Source: Anaerolineae bacterium (lineage in GTDB: Bacteria; Chloroflexota; Anaerolineae; Promineifilales; Promineifilaceae). Taken from it: 45,598 nt of DNA. The first letter of the stretch is position 1. Each line of letters begins with the position of its first letter. The notes beneath the pieces were generated by a model. It had not been told where the DNA came from. It did not search any database and worked only from the letters and a program-made list of their open reading frames with translations. The DNA lies in assembly GCA_019637635.1 (NCBI GenBank), contig JAHBVI010000050.1, positions 1-45,598 on the forward strand, in the 5' to 3' direction. The position numbers and the translations under genes were made by a program. This document shows, piece by piece, positions 41,853-45,598 of this stretch.

Positions 41853-44800
41853 TGCGAAAAGTAATGAAGATACTCCTCTGTTTAGCCTTTGTTGCCCTGT
41901 TTACGGCTACTGTGGCTGCTGAACCGGCCCCCCAGGCCGATGAAAGCCTTTTAGCTGCTGCTGCCGGCAACGGCCGTGTCTATAACGAAGCCGCAGGCGA
42001 AACAGAGTCCGCGATTTATATTATTCAGTTAGCCGACGACCCCGTCGCTACTTACACCGGCGGCGTGGCCGGTTTGGAGGCTACCAGCCCCCTGGCTACC
42101 GGCGCCCGTAAACTGGACGCCCAAAGCCCGGCCAGCCAGGCCTACGAGCAATACCTGGCTGGCAAACAAGAGCAGTTTGTGTCTGCTATGAACAATCTGC
42201 TGGGCCGCAGCGTAGACATCAGCTTTTACTACCGTCATGCCTATAATGGGGTGGCCGCTTTCCTTTCCCCGGCTGAAGCCGCTCAAGTGGCAGGAATGAA
42301 TGGCGTCAATCTCCTTTACCGTGAAGGCATTGAAGAGATATTAACCGATGCCGGGCCGGCCTTCATTGGCGCGGAAACAATTTGGAACGCCAGCGGCGGC
42401 AACAAAGGTGAAGGGATCATTGTGGGTATCATTGATACCGGCATCAACTCCGGCCATCCTTCCTTTGCCGATGTTGGCGGTGATGGGTATGACCATACCA
42501 ACCCCTTTGGTTCCGGGAATTATGTGGGCTACTGCGTAACTAACCCCAGCTTCTGTAACGATAAATTGATTGGCGCCTGGGCGCTCCATCCGTCTTCCAC
42601 CAACCCCGAAGATGCTGATGGTCATGGCAGCCACACGGCCAGCACCGTAGCCGGCAACTATCTGGAAGACCCCGTGTTGCAAGCTCCTACCGCCTCTTAC
42701 ACCTTCGCTTCTGTTTCTGGTGTGGCTCCCCATGCCAACATCATTGCCTACCAGGTTTGTGTGCCCTCCTGCCCCACCTCCTCTACCACGGCGGCGGTAA
42801 ACCAGGCGGTGATTGATGGCGTGGATGTAACCAACTACTCCATCAGTGGCGGTACCAATCCTTATGTAGAGACAACGGCCGTTGCCTTCCGCAATGCTGT
42901 TGCTGCTGGCGTATTCCCGGCCAACTCGGCCGGTAACTCTGGCCCAACCGCCGGTACTGTCGGTCACCAGGGTCCCTGGATCATGACCGTGGCCGCCAGC
43001 ACCCACAACCGGGCCGTTCTCAACTCGGTTGTAGACCTGAACAACAGCAGTGGCACCCTGCCCGACATCTTGGGTGAAAGCGCCGCCGCTGGTTATGGCC
43101 CCAACACCCTGGTATATGCGGGCGACGCGCCCTATAACAATCCGCTGTGTAATCCTTTTGCTTCGGGCACGTTCAGTGGGCAGATTGTCGTCTGTGATCG
43201 TGGCACCATCGGCCGTGTGGAAAAAGGCCAAAACGTGTTGAATGCGGGTGGTGGCGGCATGATCCTGGCCAATGATGTGAACAGCGCCGCCAGCCTGAAC
43301 GCCGACACCCACGTATTGCCGGCTACCCACATCAGCTATGCTGATGGTGTGGCCTTAAAAGCGTGGATGGCTGCCGGTACCGGCGATGTGGGCCGTATCA
43401 CCGGTGGTGCGGTAGATTACGATGCCGCCTATGGCGACAACATGGCCAGCTTTAGCTCACGCGGCCCGGCCGGCGGCTCTGTGCCCGGCCTGGCAAACCT
43501 GATCAAACCGGATGTCACGGCGCCTGGTCTCAATATCCTGGCCGCATTCAACGCTGGCTTTAGCACCCCGCCTGAGTTTAACATCATCAGCGGCACCTCT
43601 ATGTCCAGCCCGCACGCAGCCGGTGCAGCGGCCCTGATCCGGGCGATGCACCCCACCTGGACGCCGGCCGAAGTGAAGTCCGCCTTGATGATGACGGGCA
43701 TCACCGCTTTGGAAAAAGAAAACAATTCCACCCCGGCCGATCCCTTTGACCTCGGCGCCGGCCGCGTGAATTTGACGGCTGCCGGTGACGTTGGTTTTGT
43801 CCTCAACATTACCGATGCCGAGTATGTGGCGGCCAACCCGGCCACGGGCGGCGACCCCAAACTGCTCAACCTGCCCAGCCTGGCCAACAATGCCTGCGCC
43901 GGCACCTGCACCTGGACGCGCACCCTGCGCAGCGTTTTGAGTTCAGATCAGGAATACAATGCCTCCGTGTCTGGCCCCGCCGGTGTTACCGGTACAGTGA
44001 CCCCGTCCAACTTCACCCTGGCTGCCGGCGGCACCCAGGTCATCACTATTGAGTTAGATGTTACCGGCGCTGCCCTGGGTTCCTGGGCATTTGCGCAGGT
44101 TAACATTGAACCAGCCTCTCCTCTGGCTGCCCCGATGGTCGATCTGCTGAATGAGCAATTCAGTGACGCCAGCTTCCCACCTGCGAGTTGGGCAGTCTAT
44201 AAGCTGGCGGGCGCTGGTACAACTACATGGATCCGTGATACGGCGCAGTCCTACAGCCCTCCGGCTTCTGCACGCCGCATTTTTGGCGGTTCAGGCGATG
44301 GCAACCAGGATGATTGGCTGGTAACACCGTCACTTGCCCTGGACGGCTCTACCTTGACCTACTATGATCGCGGTCAGTGGATGGCTGATTATGGTTACAG
44401 TGGGGTGTGGATTTCTACAGCAAGCTGTAACCCGGCCGATGGTCAATTTGTGGAGCTGCTGGAAACGCCAGATATTCCAAACAATGCCTGGCGCGCTACA
44501 CCGGTTTCTATTAACCTGTCTGCTTACAATGGGCAGACGGCCTGCCTGGCGTTTCGTTATAGTGGCGTGTTTGCCCATACCTGGTGGATTGACGATGTTG
44601 TAGTAACATCAGGTGGTGGTGGCGGCGTTCCGGCGGCGCATATGCCCGTCGCTGTCATTCCGCAGGCTCCGCCAGGACCAGACATTGATATAGACCCCAC
44701 CAGCCTGTCTAGCACTCAGGCCACCGATACAATCGTGACGCAGGAATTGACCATCAATAATGTGGGCACCGATCCCCTGAACTGGACGATTGATGAATTC

Positions 44801-45598
44801 GGTGGCAGCTTCTTACGGCGACCTCTGGTGACGGCAGCAGACACGGCCGTTCCCCAGGTTGCGTATACGCCGCAAGGTAACAACCGATTCTCCGCTAATA
44901 CTGGTTCGGCAGCCACTGGATCCAGCGCCAACACGTTGGCAGCGCCGCAATCGCCGTTCCTGGTGATCACTCATTCCGCCAGCCAGGCAATTGTCAGCGG
45001 CAATTCCGTGTCCTGTAACGCTGGTGGGCTGCATGCGGATAACAGCTATTACCGCGCTTTTGACCTGCCCAGCTTTGGTGTTGCCGGTGCGTTTGACATT
45101 TCCAGTGTAGATGTTGGCGTGGAGCTGGCAAACGGCGCTACTGGCTCTCAACCGGCCACGTTGCGGCTCTATGCGGCGCCTAGTGGCACGGCCTTCCCCG
45201 GTTCGTTCCCTGGCAGCTTTACGCAGATTGCGGATGTGCCGGTGGTGGTCGCCAATCAGACTTTGACGGTTTTGAACATGCCGGTTGTTACCACCGTCCC
45301 GGCTAATTCCCTGCTGGTGGTTGAGTTCTTCACCCCCAGTGGGCAGGCAAGCAATAACAGCTTCTTTGTTGGCTCTAACGCAGCCGGACAAACAGCGCCC
45401 AGTTATATTGCCGCGGCTGCCTGTGGCATCGCGAACCCCACCAACCTGGCCAGCATTGGGTTCCCCAACATGCACATTGTGATGAATGTGACCGGTGAGC
45501 CAGCCGGTGGTTCAGGTTGTGGTACGCCGAGCGATATTCCCTGGGTTAGTGTATCACCCACCAGTGGTACAACGGCGCCGGGTGGCAGCGATATTGTG
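41849..45598 (+). CDS. Secreted subtilisin-like serine protease (S8), 3' end outside window
   Basis: At least 1250 codons without a stop, running to the window edge. Signal peptide MMRKVMKILLCLAFVALFTA..AAEP, an I9-type propeptide (about 50-160), and a catalytic S8 domain with Asp196 in IIDTGINSGHPS, His259 in DGHGSHTASTVAG, Asn in ANSAGNSGP, and Ser584 in SGTSMSSPHAAG. A PA domain is inserted (about 410-510), as in cucumisin-like proteases. After it come an Fn3-like region and a cleaved-adhesin-type domain (about 765-920, DDWLVTPSLALDG, WWIDDVVV), then further beta-rich repeats. Likely surface or extracellular protein degradation. ATG 41849 or 41852. Confidence 0.93.
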   Translation, partial: MMRKVMKILLCLAFVALFTATVAAEPAPQADESLLAAAAGNGRVYNEAAGETESAIYIIQLADDPVATYTGGVAGLEATSPLATGARKLDAQSPASQAYEQYLAGKQEQFVSAMNNLLGRSVDISFYYRHAYNGVAAFLSPAEAAQVAGMNGVNLLYREGIEEILTDAGPAFIGAETIWNASGGNKGEGIIVGIIDTGINSGHPSFADVGGDGYDHTNPFGSGNYVGYCVTNPSFCNDKLIGAWALHPSSTNPEDADGHGSHTASTVAGNYLEDPVLQAPTASYTFASVSGVAPHANIIAYQVCVPSCPTSSTTAAVNQAVIDGVDVTNYSISGGTNPYVETTAVAFRNAVAAGVFPANSAGNSGPTAGTVGHQGPWIMTVAASTHNRAVLNSVVDLNNSSGTLPDILGESAAAGYGPNTLVYAGDAPYNNPLCNPFASGTFSGQIVVCDRGTIGRVEKGQNVLNAGGGGMILANDVNSAASLNADTHVLPATHISYADGVALKAWMAAGTGDVGRITGGAVDYDAAYGDNMASFSSRGPAGGSVPGLANLIKPDVTAPGLNILAAFNAGFSTPPEFNIISGTSMSSPHAAGAAALIRAMHPTWTPAEVKSALMMTGITALEKENNSTPADPFDLGAGRVNLTAAGDVGFVLNITDAEYVAANPATGGDPKLLNLPSLANNACAGTCTWTRTLRSVLSSDQEYNASVSGPAGVTGTVTPSNFTLAAGGTQVITIELDVTGAALGSWAFAQVNIEPASPLAAPMVDLLNEQFSDASFPPASWAVYKLAGAGTTTWIRDTAQSYSPPASARRIFGGSGDGNQDDWLVTPSLALDGSTLTYYDRGQWMADYGYSGVWISTASCNPADGQFVELLETPDIPNNAWRATPVSINLSAYNGQTACLAFRYSGVFAHTWWIDDVVVTSGGGGGVPAAHMPVAVIPQAPPGPDIDIDPTSLSSTQATDTIVTQELTINNVGTDPLNWTIDEFGGSFLRRPLVTAADTAVPQVAYTPQGNNRFSANTGSAATGSSANTLAAPQSPFLVITHSASQAIVSGNSVSCNAGGLHADNSYYRAFDLPSFGVAGAFDISSVDVGVELANGATGSQPATLRLYAAPSGTAFPGSFPGSFTQIADVPVVVANQTLTVLNMPVVTTVPANSLLVVEFFTPSGQASNNSFFVGSNAAGQTAPSYIAAAACGIANPTNLASIGFPNMHIVMNVTGEPAGGSGCGTPSDIPWVSVSPTSGTTAPGGSDIV

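Larger units (their letters stand above)
891..44850. repeat. Dispersed palindromic octamer ACGGCCGT (about 77 copies)
   Basis: Hand count over the window gives about 77 exact copies, first at 891-898, last at 44843-44850, in genes of both strands and in gaps. In genes it is read in all three frames, giving Thr-Ala-Val, Asn-Gly-Arg or Arg-Pro. The longest stretch without it is 16118-19341, which includes the DUF262/HEPN operon; the next is about 34481-37077. Confidence 0.85.

Noticed and set aside
42341..43330. 329-codon minus-strand open frame inside the protease gene
   Set aside because: The plus-strand frame encodes a full S8 protease with its triad; the minus frame gives Gly/Val-rich sequence without motifs.

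Overview
The window looks like part of a chromosome from an uncultured or environmental Chloroflexota bacterium (Anaerolineae/Caldilineae/Ardenticatenia-like). This is inference. The hints are a CHASE2-fused Ser/Thr kinase, lipoproteins with long Thr/Pro linkers, an F420-type (Ddn-like) oxidoreductase, Flp-type pilins, a topoisomerase I carrying an N-terminal DUF5679-like zinc ribbon, and no outer-membrane or LPS genes. Composition is moderately GC-rich except for one AT-rich insert near 17.3-19.2 kb. No rRNA, tRNA, CRISPR array or insertion sequence was recognised.

Layout. 0.1-3 kb: CHASE2 sensor kinase. 3.1-6 kb: translation/SRP block ffh-rpsP-khpA-rimM, without the usual following trmD-rplS. 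6-10.9 kb: dprA, a mannose-1-phosphate guanylyltransferase gene, and topA. 10.9-17.2 kb: PA14 lipoprotein, small membrane proteins, an MFS exporter, two tandem Flp pilins with identical protein sequence, and a lipoprotein alpha/beta hydrolase. 17.3-21.3 kb: an accessory island with a DUF262 + HEPN operon and two divergent copies of an uncharacterised two-gene module (small RHH-like partner + HNH nuclease). 21.3-26.6 kb: Ddn-like protein, nitroreductase, secreted CGTase-like GH13 enzyme, MarR regulator, FAD oxidoreductase. 26.8-32.9 kb: htpG with a J-domain partner, a glycosyltransferase, an acyltransferase and a triple-FKBP lipoprotein. 33-36.6 kb: sdhCDAB on the minus strand. 36.7-41.4 kb: GNAT-like protein, SpoIIIAA/Ycf45-type R3H ATPase, tmk, FmdB-type zinc ribbon, gmk. 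41.4-45.6 kb: a long leader with a coupled 27-codon ORF, then a large secreted subtilisin-like protease that runs off the window.

Two genome-wide signatures stand out. First, the palindrome ACGGCCGT occurs about 77 times by hand count, against about one expected, in coding (all frames) and non-coding DNA; it is missing across the DUF262/HEPN insert. It behaves like the cyanobacterial HIP1 octamer. Second, many gene junctions carry imperfect hairpins built from short iterated words (GAGATTGGA/GAGATTAGA, GTAATCCG, GGTAATTG types), sometimes forming the last or first codons of genes. These differ from the few conventional T-tract terminators.

The most promising undescribed systems are the duplicated partner/HNH module, placed head to head and coupled by gene overlap, and the adjacent DUF262-HEPN operon. 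Together they form a compact candidate defence or toxin-antitoxin island.
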